64,000 nucleotides of DNA from Bacillota bacterium (GTDB lineage Bacteria; Bacillota; Clostridia; Acetivibrionales; DSM-1351): positions 15,838 to 79,837 of the forward strand of contig JAEZUC010000051.1 of NCBI GenBank assembly GCA_023443515.1, in the 5' to 3' direction. Positions 7,093-15,948 of the stretch are shown piece by piece (within the stretch, counting starts at the first letter, position 1; the number at the start of each line of letters is the position of its first letter). Below the pieces are notes generated by a model. That model was not told the DNA's origin, ran no database searches, and saw only the letters and a program-made list of their open reading frames with translations. A program made the position numbers and the translations under genes.

Positions 7093-8397
7093 TTATTTTT
7101 CTTTACCTGTTTTCTTAAAGGTATTTTCGATTTCCTTAACTGCCTGCTCCTTAGTATAAGTTTTTGCAATATATCCTTGCATTATCTCTCCGAACTTCTG
7201 ATGAAAATCATCGGGTACATAGTTTATATACATATCTCCGACCATATTGTCCTTTTTGTAGGTCTCAAACTCCTTTGCAATTTGCATTTTAGACATATCT
7301 CCACCGTTTATGGGGGGCATAACCTTAGCAACTTTCGAAAACCACTTCTTGCCATAGTCAGAAGTAAAAAGCCAGTTATATAGATCCAGAACTTCCTCCA
7401 AAGCAGGTGAATCCTTATATATCCTGGTAGCCTGCTCAGTTCCCGCCACAATAAATGCATTTGCTGTCTTGTCGTCTACCGGGTATCCGGTAACTCCCAG
7501 CTTCATCTTGGGATTAATATTTAGAATATCAGATTCGGCCCATGAACCCTGTCCTATAATCATTGCTGCCTTTCCCATTGCAAAATCAGCCAGTTCTGCT
7601 GACAGGTCTGTTTCAAGAGGCTTTATATCTCCGTACTTTACTGTTAAATCAATGAATTTAAAGAAATTCTCATTAATAAGGGGATACGTTTCAAATTTAT
7701 CCTTTCCCGAAGTAAAATTCTTCACAAGCCCTTCGATGTCATCCGGCTTTGAAGCATCTAAGAAATGCATAAAAACATGTCTGAAAACCCATGGTTCTTT
7801 ATATCCTGTAGAAAAAGGCTGTATACCGACAGATTTCAGTTTCTGAGCCGCAGCTTCCAGCTCAACCAAGGTTTTGGGTACAGGTATCTTGTTTTTATCA
7901 AACAGCTCTTTGTTATATACCAGGCCATACACATTTTCCTTAATAGGAAAGCCATAAACCTTTCCTTTATAGGACATATTCATTCTTACCTCGTCTGTCA
8001 TAGCTTTTGCAAGAGGTTGGCCTGTAAGGTCATAGGAATATTTTGCGTACTCCTTGATTTCACTGCCTGCGGAAGTTGTAAATACATCGGGCATATCACC
8101 AGATTTGATTTTTGTTTTAAGTATTTGAGAATAATCCGACTGAATGGTTTTGAGATTTACAGTTAAGTTTGGTTTGTTCTTTTTATATTCCTTAAGGTAT
8201 TCGTTGATTGCGTCAACATACTCAGGGTTATTAACAAAAATATTAATATTTGCTGATTTTGCCTTGGAAGCCTTTGACGCTTTTGAAGCAGTACCTTGTG
8301 AAGGCATTTTGGGAGACGGCTCCTCCTTTTTACAGCCCGCAATCATACCTGCTGACAGAACAAAAGCCAATATTAAAGATAATAATCTTTTTCTCAT
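7093..8397 (-). CDS. ABC transporter sugar-binding lipoprotein (family 1)
   Basis: 434 residues from the chosen start. The lipoprotein signal is MRKRLLSLILAFVLSAGMIA-GC, with the lipidated Cys at 22, followed by a Lys/Ser-rich linker and a family 1 solute-binding fold (NPEYVDAINEYLKEYKKNKP, 'GDMPDVFTTSAGSEI', 'GKAAMIIGQGSWAES'). It should capture an oligosaccharide at the outer membrane face. The frame is open 43 codons further upstream, but AAGGAG 8 bases before the ATG at 8397 and the lipoprotein signal decide the start. No permease or ATPase genes adjoin it, so it is an orphan binding protein or partners with a distant transporter. Confidence 0.88.
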   Translation of the reverse strand: MRKRLLSLILAFVLSAGMIAGCKKEEPSPKMPSQGTASKASKASKAKSANINIFVNNPEYVDAINEYLKEYKKNKPNLTVNLKTIQSDYSQILKTKIKSGDMPDVFTTSAGSEIKEYAKYSYDLTGQPLAKAMTDEVRMNMSYKGKVYGFPIKENVYGLVYNKELFDKNKIPVPKTLVELEAAAQKLKSVGIQPFSTGYKEPWVFRHVFMHFLDASKPDDIEGLVKNFTSGKDKFETYPLINENFFKFIDLTVKYGDIKPLETDLSAELADFAMGKAAMIIGQGSWAESDILNINPKMKLGVTGYPVDDKTANAFIVAGTEQATRIYKDSPALEEVLDLYNWLFTSDYGKKWFSKVAKVMPPINGGDMSKMQIAKEFETYKKDNMVGDMYINYVPDDFHQKFGEIMQGYIAKTYTKEQAVKEIENTFKKTGKEK

Positions 8398-8570
8398 CGG
8401 TATTCTCCTTTTTATTCCTTTATCAAGTTTAATATAATCAACATTATGGATTTTTATACAGTAAAAGTTGCTTACCATGTGTATTTCTTGCCCATATAAA
8501 CCAACTTGTGTGGTAAAATACATCATATAAATTAAAATATAAGAACATCAGATATTTTTCAGGAGGTCGC

Positions 8571-10310
8571 ATGCAAACTTTTAAAAAATTCATCAGGTTT
8601 TATAAACCTTATAAAAAACTGTTCTTTATTGATATGCTCTGCGCACTTATTGCCTCTGCCATAGACCTTGCTTTCCCGCAGATATTGAATCTGCTGACAA
8701 AAGATGTATTCACAGGCAGCTCTGCTCACATACTTCGTTCACTGTGGATTATCGGGACAGGGTTAGTCATAATGTATATAGTCAGGTATTACTGCCAGTA
8801 TTTTATAACCTCTTGGGGCCATATAATGGGAGCCCGTATGGAAAGCGACATGCGACAGGAGTTATTTGACCACTACCAAAAGCTGTCTTTTTCATACTAT
8901 GACAAAAATAATACAGGGGAAATGATGTCAAAGCTCATTTCAGATTTATTTGATATAACCGAGCTGGCCCACCATGGCCCTGAAAACTTTTTCATATCTG
9001 CTATAAAGATAATAGGCTCGTTTATACTTCTGGCTATGATTAATGTCCCTATGACGCTGATTTTGCTTGCTATTACGTTAATAATGGGTATTTTCAGCCT
9101 TTTCAAAAATCGAAGAATGCGTTCGGTTTTCTTTGATAACAGAAAGAAGATAGCAATGGTAAATTCACGTTTGCAGGACAGTCTTTCAGGAATCAGGGTT
9201 GTACAGTCCTTTGCAAATGAAGAAATCGAGAGGGACAAATTTGGAGAAAGTAATCTGAAATTTCTGGATTCCAAAAAAGACAGCTATCTAATAATGGGAA
9301 GCTTTCATGCCGGAAATTCCTTCTTTCAAGGACTACTGTACACGGTAGTGCTGGTAAGCGGAGGTTACTTTATAGCAAAAGGTACTTTAAGAGCCACAGA
9401 CCTTGCTATATATGCGCTATATATAGGTATTTTCCTCAATCCTTTAGATGTCCTCATAAACTTTACAGAGGCCTTCCAGAAAGGCTTTTCAGGCTTCAGG
9501 CGTTTTCTTGATGTAGTGGAGACAAAACCTGAAATAGTGGACAGAAAAGGTGCAAAGCCACTGGTTAATCCACGTGGAGATATCAGTTACAATAATGTTT
9601 CGTTCAGATACGATAAGGATTCGGAGGTACTGGATGATGTAAATATATCTATTAAAGCAGGAAAAACAGTAGCATTTGTAGGGCCCTCCGGGGGAGGTAA
9701 AACTACTTTATGCTCCCTTCTTCCCAGGTTTTATGATGTTACTGACGGGCAAATCACGATTGACGGAAAAGATATAAGGGATGTAACACTCAAGTCACTT
9801 AGGAATTGTATCGGAATTGTTCAGCAGGATGTTTATATGTTTGCAGGAAGCATCCGTGAAAACATTGCCTACGGAAAACCTGGTGCATCTGATGAAGAAA
9901 TAATCCAAGCCGCCAAAAACGCAAACATACATGACTTTGTTATGAGCCTTGAGAATGGTTACGACACATATGTCGGAGAACGCGGTACACGTCTTTCAGG
10001 TGGTCAGAAGCAGAGAATAGCCATCGCTCGTGTATTTTTAAAGAATCCGCCAATCCTTATTTTGGACGAGGCCACCTCTGCGCTGGATAATGAAAGTGAG
10101 CGTCATATACAGCTTTCACTTGAACATCTTGCAAAGAACCGTACAACTATAGTGATAGCCCACAGACTCAGCACAATCCGAAATGCCGATGAAATAATAG
10201 TTATAGACCAAAGTGGAATTCAGGAAAGAGGTACACATGATACTTTACTAAAGCAGGACGGCTTGTATGCTAAGTATTATAATATGCAATTCGAAGGCTT
10301 AGGCGATTAA
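8571..10310 (+). CDS. ABC exporter, fused membrane and ATPase domains (MdlB type)
   Basis: 579 residues. A six-helix ABC type 1 exporter domain (about 10-310) is followed by an ATP-binding domain with Walker A GPSGGGKTT (about 371-379), signature LSGGQKQR (about 474), Walker B ILILDEATSALD (about 494-505) and the switch His in IVIAHRLS. As a half-transporter it should act as a homodimer exporting a lipid, drug or peptide; the substrate is not readable. CAGGAGG stands upstream of ATG. It is single-gene, divergent from the binding lipoprotein (174 bp between starts) and followed by repeat copy B. Confidence 0.9.
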   Translation: MQTFKKFIRFYKPYKKLFFIDMLCALIASAIDLAFPQILNLLTKDVFTGSSAHILRSLWIIGTGLVIMYIVRYYCQYFITSWGHIMGARMESDMRQELFDHYQKLSFSYYDKNNTGEMMSKLISDLFDITELAHHGPENFFISAIKIIGSFILLAMINVPMTLILLAITLIMGIFSLFKNRRMRSVFFDNRKKIAMVNSRLQDSLSGIRVVQSFANEEIERDKFGESNLKFLDSKKDSYLIMGSFHAGNSFFQGLLYTVVLVSGGYFIAKGTLRATDLAIYALYIGIFLNPLDVLINFTEAFQKGFSGFRRFLDVVETKPEIVDRKGAKPLVNPRGDISYNNVSFRYDKDSEVLDDVNISIKAGKTVAFVGPSGGGKTTLCSLLPRFYDVTDGQITIDGKDIRDVTLKSLRNCIGIVQQDVYMFAGSIRENIAYGKPGASDEEIIQAAKNANIHDFVMSLENGYDTYVGERGTRLSGGQKQRIAIARVFLKNPPILILDEATSALDNESERHIQLSLEHLAKNRTTIVIAHRLSTIRNADEIIVIDQSGIQERGTHDTLLKQDGLYAKYYNMQFEGLGD

Positions 10311-10332
10311 TACTACAAAAAGAAGGTGTTGC

Positions 10333-10586
10333 CCTGTACGTGAGTATAAATTGTATCAATGGAAGCTTGGTTAAAGATATTTGCAGATGTTTCTCGGCGA
10401 AGACGGAATTTTACCGGAAAACCTATCACGATGTAGGTTTTAGTGACACAATGAATCATGGACGATGAATGTGAGCGACGGTAAAATATCCTAAGCTGAG
10501 CCGCTAGAAACTATTGCAAATATCTAAAGAAGCAATCATTGATACAATTTTATACGGGAGTACAGGTGTTAAAACAAAAACTTTCT
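10333..10586. mobile_element. MITE-like palindromic repeat, copy B (inverted relative to copy A)
   Basis: The reverse complement of 10333-10586 matches 5617-5871 almost base for base. Differences cluster at a few short sites that lie mostly outside the paired arms of the palindrome. The outer GGGGYTGTTGCAAAA end is not intact: only AAGGTGTTGC remains at 10323-10332, so this copy looks like a deletion derivative. Like copy A it lies between convergent genes, starting about 20 bp after the ABC exporter and ending at the stop of the DUF438 gene. Confidence 0.8.
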
Positions 10587-10588
10587 AT

Positions 10589-11821
10589 TTATGTGGAGGA
10601 TGCAAGCCTCTTCTCACCGGTAATATCCTGTATTGGCTTGATATCCTGGGTAACCTCAATAGTTCCCAGATATTCACCTTTGGCATTTCTAACTGCAAAA
10701 TACCGGATATACGCAAATTTGTTTCCCATCCTTATCCAGAAATCCTCATGATCCTTCTTACCGGAGCTGAGATCCTCTACTATTTGCTCTACAATATGAA
10801 CACTTGCCGGAGGATGACAGTTTTTTACTTCCCTGCCTATGATGGCCTTTGTTCTTGCAAATATCCTTTCCTTACCCTGTGTAAAGTATTTTACGATTCC
10901 ATCCTTGTCAACAAAGGTCATATCCAAAGGAAGTGTATTCAAAACCGCATTAATTTCATCGGGAGACATAATTCCTGCATCAAACTTTACATAACCGTTA
11001 TTTGAAGGCTCCTCACCCTCATTTTCAACCTTTTTTACCACGTTCACCCTAACAGGTTCCCATTTAGCAACGTTGTCCAAAAGACAGTACCCAATTTCAC
11101 TGCTGCCTTCTTCAATAATGAACCATTCGTCTTCAGACAATGTCTCCATGACCATTGGAAAAAGTATATTCTCTTCCTTAAAAATCATCTCTTTTACTCT
11201 TACTGCCGTCTCTTCCGCCTTGTCTGCCAGCTGCTCCCTGTTTACGCTACTGTAATCCGCCAAAAGTGCCTTTACATCCTTTAGTGCATCCCGTATTTCA
11301 TCATCAACTCCCCACATTACCTTTGGAGGTGCTGTGATTTGGTACTTCTCCATAAAAGGGAACAAAAGATTCTCTTTTCTTGAATAGTGCTTGTCTATTT
11401 CCCAAAGTTTTTCAAAGTCATTTCTGAGATTCTGTATATTATCATGTGTATCCTGACTTCGGAATTTTTCTATATCAGTCTTGATTTTATCAATGAGACT
11501 TTCTATTTTTTTATTTTCAAGCTTAAAAGTGTGGACAGGGTGTCCCGGTACATCCTCCGGCTTTTGGGGCCGGTGAATTTCTTCGATAGAACCCTTAAAA
11601 ACTGCCGCATGAACATCACAAAGCCTTTGTACTTCTTCCACGGGCATCCCGTCCATCATAAGGGAATGTTCCATTTCAGATATTTCAGTAGGAGAAACTC
11701 CTTCGATAAGTTTTTCAAACCGCTCTTTGACTTCATCTACACTTTTACCGCTGTGCAATTCTGAAATAAGCTCTTTTAAAACCTTTTGCCTGTATTCCCT
11801 GTTATTGATTACTTCGCTCAT
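10589..11821 (-). CDS. DUF438 / hemerythrin-like / PAS sensor protein
   Basis: 410 residues in three parts: an N-terminal DUF438 helical region (about 1-85), a hemerythrin-type HHE four-helix region (about 95-235; His97, His145, Glu150 and a second EENILFP are candidate di-iron ligands) and a C-terminal PAS domain (about 295-395, 'NTLPLDMTFVDKDGIVKYF'). The family is soluble and thought to sense oxygen, NO or redox state. The start at 11821 is chosen over an upstream codon because AAAGGTTGG precedes it just after the stop of the DUF1858 gene. The two genes form an operon, an association common for these families. Confidence 0.85.
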   Translation of the reverse strand: MSEVINNREYRQKVLKELISELHSGKSVDEVKERFEKLIEGVSPTEISEMEHSLMMDGMPVEEVQRLCDVHAAVFKGSIEEIHRPQKPEDVPGHPVHTFKLENKKIESLIDKIKTDIEKFRSQDTHDNIQNLRNDFEKLWEIDKHYSRKENLLFPFMEKYQITAPPKVMWGVDDEIRDALKDVKALLADYSSVNREQLADKAEETAVRVKEMIFKEENILFPMVMETLSEDEWFIIEEGSSEIGYCLLDNVAKWEPVRVNVVKKVENEGEEPSNNGYVKFDAGIMSPDEINAVLNTLPLDMTFVDKDGIVKYFTQGKERIFARTKAIIGREVKNCHPPASVHIVEQIVEDLSSGKKDHEDFWIRMGNKFAYIRYFAVRNAKGEYLGTIEVTQDIKPIQDITGEKRLASST

Positions 11822-11834
11822 AACTACCAACCTT

Positions 11835-12062
11835 TCATTCTTTAATGCTAAAGCCCTTTCCTTCAAGTATTTCTTTTAGCTTTTGCAACTCTATACCCTT
11901 CATAAAAGCTCCCTTGGGCAGTGTCATAATCCGACCGACCGTATTTAACATACCCGGAGTAGCTATATTCTCAAATCCTATGTCTTTAAGAATACCTACC
12001 ATTTCAGGATATTCTTTGCAGATATCATGTACGGTTTTTGATAGATCAATTACTTTTGACAT
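11835..12062 (-). CDS. DUF1858-domain small protein
   Basis: 75 residues covering one DUF1858 domain ('VIDLSKTVHDICKEYPEMV', 'GMLNTVGRIMTLPKGA'), the small helical module often placed next to or fused with hemerythrin/DUF438 proteins and ScdA-like di-iron repair proteins. ATG at 12062 follows AGGTGG by five bases. The upstream GTG would lie inside that ribosome site and is unlikely. Co-transcribed with the DUF438 gene 13 bp downstream. A role in redox or nitrosative stress is inferred from partnership. Confidence 0.85.
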   Translation of the reverse strand: MSKVIDLSKTVHDICKEYPEMVGILKDIGFENIATPGMLNTVGRIMTLPKGAFMKGIELQKLKEILEGKGFSIKE

Positions 12063-12140
12063 AATAACCACCTATTCTAGTCTTTAAACCCTTTGTTATG
12101 TATCTATTATTTCCATATTTATGAAATATTATTAATGTGA

Positions 12141-12191
12141 GGAAAAATAAAACAGCCGTTAAAAGCAAATCTCAGATTGCTCTTAACGGCT
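12141..12191 (-). terminator. Terminator of the 97-aa gene
   Basis: AGCCGTTAA(A)AGCAA / TTGCTCTTAACGGCT stem. In the minus direction it is followed by GTTTTATTTTT. Confidence 0.88.
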
Positions 12192-12206
12192 TCTATACTC
12201 TATGAT

Positions 12207-12500
12207 TTAAAGACAAACCTTTTGTTTTGTCTCTCCTTCTATCTTTCCTATACCATAACCATAGCAAAAAGATTGGTACATACTTGTTATTATAAGTGAA
12301 TGTAAACACTCTCTTTCCTCTTGGTTAAGCCCCATATCCATTGTTCGCATGAAGTTCCTGGTCTTATCCCTGGCTATCAGCTTTATAGCTTCTCTGGTAC
12401 CTGCCAAATCCTTTTCCAGCTTTTCTTTTCCCTGATGCAGGTATTCTTTTATGATGGTTTCAAATGTTTGTGACGGTTGTACATTGTGATTATCTGCCAT
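12207..12500 (-). CDS. Hypothetical 97-aa helical protein
   Basis: Family not recognised. Strongly helical, charged N-terminal two thirds (EYLHQGKEKLEKDLAGTREA), then 'MDMGLNQEERECLHSLIITSM' and a short aromatic/Gly stretch. Soluble. The ATG at 12500 is preceded by GGAGG; an upstream ATG overlaps that site and is rejected. The gene has its own terminator, which supports it being real. Confidence 0.7.
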   Translation of the reverse strand: MADNHNVQPSQTFETIIKEYLHQGKEKLEKDLAGTREAIKLIARDKTRNFMRTMDMGLNQEERECLHSLIITSMYQSFCYGYGIGKIEGETKQKVCL

Positions 12501-12586
12501 TTTAGCCTCCATAACCAATATCCTAAGATAGAGGTGCTTTTGTAATATTTAATAATATTACTAAGTGTTTCCATGACATGGATTTC

Positions 12587-12796
12587 CTATACATCCGCCT
12601 CGGTAGATACCACTGGTTTTATAATCTTTTTTACGCTCTTTTCAAATTTTGTCCTTGCCAGCATTACCTGGTGGGAACAACCAACACATTTTATCCTGAA
12701 ATCAGCCCCGGTACGAATTATCTCCCACTGTTTGCTGCCACAGGGATGCTGTTTTTTCATTTCAACTATATCACCAACCGAAAATTTATCAGGCAT
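12587..12796 (-). CDS. DUF951 protein
   Basis: 69 residues, recognisable as DUF951 by 'GDIVEMKKQHPCGSKQWEI', 'RTGADFRIKCVGCSHQVML' and the basic tail. The three cysteines of HPCG and CVGC suggest metal binding. In Bacillota this gene commonly sits directly after an MscS channel gene, as here (15 bp downstream), so the two probably share a transcript. Molecular function unknown. Confidence 0.88.
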   Translation of the reverse strand: MPDKFSVGDIVEMKKQHPCGSKQWEIIRTGADFRIKCVGCSHQVMLARTKFEKSVKKIIKPVVSTEADV

Positions 12797-12811
12797 TTTT
12801 CATTAATCCTT

Positions 12812-13648
12812 TCATTCAGGCTTTATAAGTCTTGTTCTGTCAAAAAACTCAAGCCCGTTTTTCTCAAACTCTTCCTTTATTTTAAGACGTATATGACGTT
12901 CAACCTCCCACTGTTGGTTGGGGATCGTCCGTGCTGTAATCCTGAGATTCATGTTTTGTTCACCCATACTGGTTATTCCAAGTACGGATGGTTTTTCAGT
13001 AAATGTTTCAAATTCATCTTTTACCTTGTCGCAAACCTTTTTTGCAATTTCCGTAACCTTAGCCATATTACTGGAATAAGCTATTGGAATATCAACAATT
13101 ACCAGTTTGTTATCTCTGGTATGGTTAATAACTTTTCTTATTTCTCCATTAGGAATAATATATAAGTCTCCGGTGAAATTTTTTAACCTTGTAACTCTCA
13201 GCTCCATATGTTCGACTGTACCCGTGAGGCCTTCAATAGTTACCGTATCCCCAACTGCATACTGATCCTCAAGGAGTATAAAAAAACCTGAAATTGTATC
13301 CTTCACAAGGCTCTGGGCACCAAACCCCAGCGCAACACCTCCTACTCCTGCTGCAGCCAGTATTGCCTTCAAATCCAGTATCCCCGATAAGATTATGAGC
13401 AACGCTCCTATATAAACAGTATATTTAAAAATACTTATAGTCAATGTTGAAATAGTGTCTATTCTCTTGTCATCAATCTTAAATTTTAATTTCTTTTGTT
13501 TATCAAAAAGTTTTTTTATTACTACCCGGCCTACTTTTACCAATATAAATGCAACTATCAGCACTACAATTGTTTTAAGTAATATCATTGCAGGGTCGTA
13601 AAAATCTCCAAGGAGATTTTCAAGCCTTTTATTTACAGTCTTAAGCAT
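12812..13648 (-). CDS. MscS-family mechanosensitive channel
   Basis: 278 residues. An N-terminal amphipathic segment and three membrane helices (about 18-42, 65-90, 93-115) are followed by the pore-lining Gly/Ala helix ('ILAAAGVGGVALGFGAQSLV') and the cytoplasmic beta domain ('DQYAVGDTVTIEGLTGTVE'). It should release solutes on hypo-osmotic shock. GGAGG five bases before ATG. First gene of the mscS-DUF951 pair. Confidence 0.92.
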   Translation of the reverse strand: MLKTVNKRLENLLGDFYDPAMILLKTIVVLIVAFILVKVGRVVIKKLFDKQKKLKFKIDDKRIDTISTLTISIFKYTVYIGALLIILSGILDLKAILAAAGVGGVALGFGAQSLVKDTISGFFILLEDQYAVGDTVTIEGLTGTVEHMELRVTRLKNFTGDLYIIPNGEIRKVINHTRDNKLVIVDIPIAYSSNMAKVTEIAKKVCDKVKDEFETFTEKPSVLGITSMGEQNMNLRITARTIPNQQWEVERHIRLKIKEEFEKNGLEFFDRTRLIKPE

Positions 13649-13705
13649 CCTTTACCTCCGCTTCTTCTGTTTTAACCAAAACATTAAAGTGTTCTTCGGA
13701 CTATT

Positions 13706-14422
13706 TTAACATACTGAAACAAGCCTTTCAAATAGCTTTAAATGCGTCCGGTTCTTTCTCCACAAATTCTCAGGATGCCACTGCACACTTAGAACGAATT
13801 TCTTATTTTCATTACTTATCGCTTCAATAATGCCATCCCGGGAACATGCATTCACCATAAACCCCGGGGCAACTTGACTGACAGCCTGATGATGAAAAGA
13901 ATTGACCTTCAGACTATCCATTCCAAAAACATTGTATAGACAGGATGGTTTGTTTATATCAACATCATGTATCTGAAACCATCTTGGAGCCTGCTGACTG
14001 TGCTTTAACAATGTGTTTCCGTCGCTGCACTCAACGTATATGTCTTGGTAAATGCTTCCCCCTGCTGCAATATTCATTATCTGACAGCCCCTGCAAATAC
14101 CAAGAATAGGTTTATCCATAGCTATGGCCTGTTGTGTGATAAAGATCTCCATGCTGTCCCGGATTGGAGAAATCTCGTTTGCATATGGCATATTACCTTT
14201 ACCGAAATACGCAGCATCGATATCCGGGCCTCCTGAAAGTATAAATCCGTTGCATATATCCAGATACTCAACCCATGCACTTTTCTCTTCAGTAACAGGG
14301 ATTATAACGGGTAAACCACCGCATTGAATAATTGCTTCATAATAATCGTCCTTTAGAGTACTGATATTTTTGTCGTAATCAAATGCAGCAGTAATTCCAA
14401 TTATCGGCTTGCCCTTATACAT
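13706..14422 (-). CDS. Class I glutamine amidotransferase, PuuD-like gamma-glutamyl hydrolase
   Basis: 238 residues, complete peptidase C26 fold: nucleophile Cys110 in GICRGCQ, catalytic His216 and Glu218 in VQWHPE, plus SGGPDID (about 63-69) and SFHHQAV (175-181). PuuD-type enzymes hydrolyse gamma-glutamyl-GABA or similar gamma-glutamyl amides in polyamine breakdown; no other puu genes are adjacent, so the substrate is uncertain. A strong AGGGGG site precedes ATG. Confidence 0.87.
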   Translation of the reverse strand: MYKGKPIIGITAAFDYDKNISTLKDDYYEAIIQCGGLPVIIPVTEEKSAWVEYLDICNGFILSGGPDIDAAYFGKGNMPYANEISPIRDSMEIFITQQAIAMDKPILGICRGCQIMNIAAGGSIYQDIYVECSDGNTLLKHSQQAPRWFQIHDVDINKPSCLYNVFGMDSLKVNSFHHQAVSQVAPGFMVNACSRDGIIEAISNENKKFVLSVQWHPENLWRKNRTHLKLFERLVSVC

Positions 14423-14465
14423 TTTTTCATCCCCCTAATCTTGATATTTAAATTTTCTGTCTACG

Positions 14466-14507
14466 AACAAAAACGGTCTTCCTCTGTCTGTGGGAAAACC
14501 GTTTCTT
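14466..14507 (-). terminator. Terminator of rubredoxin gene
   Basis: In the minus direction AAACGGT...ACCGTTT with an internal TTTCCC/GGAAG pairing, followed by TTTTTGTT. Confidence 0.7.
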
Positions 14508-14538
14508 TCCTGCTTACGTTTTTATTGTTAATATGCTT

Positions 14539-14697
14539 CTATTGTTTTTCAAACATGTCTTTGCCTACTCCGCAAAGAGGACAAACCCAATCCTCAGGGA
14601 TATCTTCAAATGCTGTTCCGGGTGCTACTCCACTGTCCGGGTCCCCTTCCTCCGGATCATAAACATAACCGCATACTGTACAAACGTATTTATCCAT
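14539..14697 (-). CDS. Rubredoxin
   Basis: A 52-residue protein found by reading the minus strand (MDKYVCTVCGYVYDPEEGDP...). The two iron-binding knuckles are CTVCG (Cys6, Cys9) and CPLCG (Cys39, Cys42), with the conserved aromatic and PDSGVAPGT segments between, at the usual rubredoxin length. It is a cytoplasmic one-electron carrier with a single Fe(Cys)4 site, used in anaerobes for superoxide, peroxide or NO detoxification. AGGAGGG lies seven bases before the ATG and a terminator follows, so it is monocistronic. Confidence 0.97.
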   Translation of the reverse strand: MDKYVCTVCGYVYDPEEGDPDSGVAPGTAFEDIPEDWVCPLCGVGKDMFEKQ

Positions 14698-14779
14698 AGT
14701 TACCCTCCTAGTTTAATCGAGCCAAAAAAGTCCTTCAGGCTCATGGTATTGTAATTACTACAATATATATTCCCAAATT

Positions 14780-14980
14780 TTATCTCGCATAACACCTTTT
14801 TTTAAAATTTTTTTTAATTTTAAGCGCCTTTTGATGTTTTGTCGGTTTATACTTCTGTGTATCCACAAACTCTCCGATTTCTGTAGCCTCCGTATTCAGG
14901 GAAATCAAACGTTGTATTTCATTATACATATAGCATTTAAGGTCTTCCTGTCTTGCTCTGATATCATCCCCGCTACTCAT
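14780..14980 (-). CDS. Small hypothetical protein, 66 aa
   Basis: Unrecognised. Charged and helical, with a very basic C-terminus (KALKIKKNFKKRCYAR). AGAGGTG seven bases before ATG favours translation. It lies alone between rubredoxin and a terminator. Moderate confidence only. Confidence 0.5.
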   Translation of the reverse strand: MSSGDDIRARQEDLKCYMYNEIQRLISLNTEATEIGEFVDTQKYKPTKHQKALKIKKNFKKRCYAR

Positions 14981-15040
14981 AAAAACACACCTCTGTCCCC
15001 TGGCCTAATTTTGCCAAGAAGTATTTATGTATTTATTTTA

Positions 15041-15076
15041 AAAAGATTCTTAGGGGCAACTCCCAAGAATCTTTTT
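15041..15076 (-). terminator. Terminator of LiaF-like gene
   Basis: AAAAAGATTCTTAGG and CCAAGAATCTTTTT form a long stem with A- and T-runs on both sides. It lies just after the 3' end of the leftward gene at 15120. Confidence 0.88.
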
Positions 15077-15119
15077 AAACAACTAATACAGTATATGCAA
15101 TTAATGAACAATCAGGTAC

Positions 15120-15635
15120 TTAAATTCTTCGATTTCTGGCTACTATTAATATTCCACCCAAAATAAGTATAACCGGTATAAGGTAGGTTCTTAGTATCCA
15201 TGAACTTCCCAGCGAGAAGGTAAAGAAAATAAGCGATAATCCTCCCAGAATAAATACAGGGATTAAAAGTCCTTTTTCTCTTGTACCGAAGAGATAAAGT
15301 TCAAAGAGCCCCACTGCGACTGCAAGTATAAAACCGGGCCACATGTAAGACCACAAATCAAATAGCATTGAAACCTGGCAAGTAAAACCGGATACCAGTA
15401 AAATACCTCCCGGCACCAGCAATCCGGCATCCGGAGTCTTTGCAGTAAAGTATGAGTAATGGAAAATGGCCCCCGGAATTATAAGGAACATTGGCCAGAA
15501 ATGTGCAAAAAGGAATCCTATATCAAAAATATCAAAATAAATCTCAAATATACCGAAATTACTGAGTAGAAAAAGTACTCCTAATAATATCAGTACCACC
15601 CCTACAATCATGGTACCCCTGTGCCTGTTATTCAT
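15120..15635 (-). CDS. LiaI/LiaF-like (DUF5668) membrane protein
   Basis: 171 residues with about five to six hydrophobic segments and very short loops. The opening 'GTMIVGVVLILLGVLFLLSNFG' is the LiaI-LiaF-like transmembrane signature, repeated near the C-terminus as 'LIPVILILGGILIVARNRR'. Related proteins occur next to envelope-stress systems, but no sensor gene adjoins it here. AAGGAGG upstream of ATG. Confidence 0.8.
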   Translation of the reverse strand: MNNRHRGTMIVGVVLILLGVLFLLSNFGIFEIYFDIFDIGFLFAHFWPMFLIIPGAIFHYSYFTAKTPDAGLLVPGGILLVSGFTCQVSMLFDLWSYMWPGFILAVAVGLFELYLFGTREKGLLIPVFILGGLSLIFFTFSLGSSWILRTYLIPVILILGGILIVARNRRI

Positions 15636-15948
15636 AAAAATCCTCCTTAAAAGTCCTTAAATAGCATATATAAGAATGTTAGTCCAGCTGTCATGCATCT
15701 TATATATTATTATAAGTAATAACTTTTAAAAAGTCTGAAAATGATATTATAATTACTTTATTCTGTCCATGGTAAGGAAAATCACCATAAATATGGCTCA
15801 AAGAAAATATTTAAGTAATTGTGTATGCAAAAAAGGCCTCCTTTATGTGTAAATTATACTCATATTTGACACTTTTTTACTAATAATGTATAAATATATA
15901 TGTTATATTTTTCCAATATATTCTATTATACATTTTTGAGGAGGCTAC
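15636..15948. other. 313-bp intergenic region between divergent genes
   Basis: AT-rich. It holds a 10-bp inverted repeat ATATATAAGA / TCTTATATAT (15666-15707) in the leader of the leftward gene and the consensus promoter of the protease (15866-15894). No small gene or known RNA was seen in the middle part. Confidence 0.5.
15866..15894 (+). promoter_or_regulatory. Sigma-A-type promoter of dockerin protease
   Basis: TTGACA (15866-15871), 17-bp spacer, TATAAA (15889-15894). The start codon lies 55 bp downstream, preceded by GAGGAGG. Confidence 0.75.

Noticed and set aside
7765..8166. Rightward 133-codon frame
   Set aside because: Antisense to the sugar-binding lipoprotein, which has clear family motifs.
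5601..10586. Composite transposon formed by the two repeats
   Set aside because: No transposase gene lies between them and the enclosed genes are ordinary chromosomal functions; no target-site duplication was seen around either copy.
10514..11005. Rightward 163-codon frame
   Set aside because: Begins in repeat copy B and continues antisense to the DUF438 gene; no recognisable protein character.
12578..13165. Rightward 195-codon frame
   Set aside because: Antisense to mscS and DUF951, both of which are well supported.
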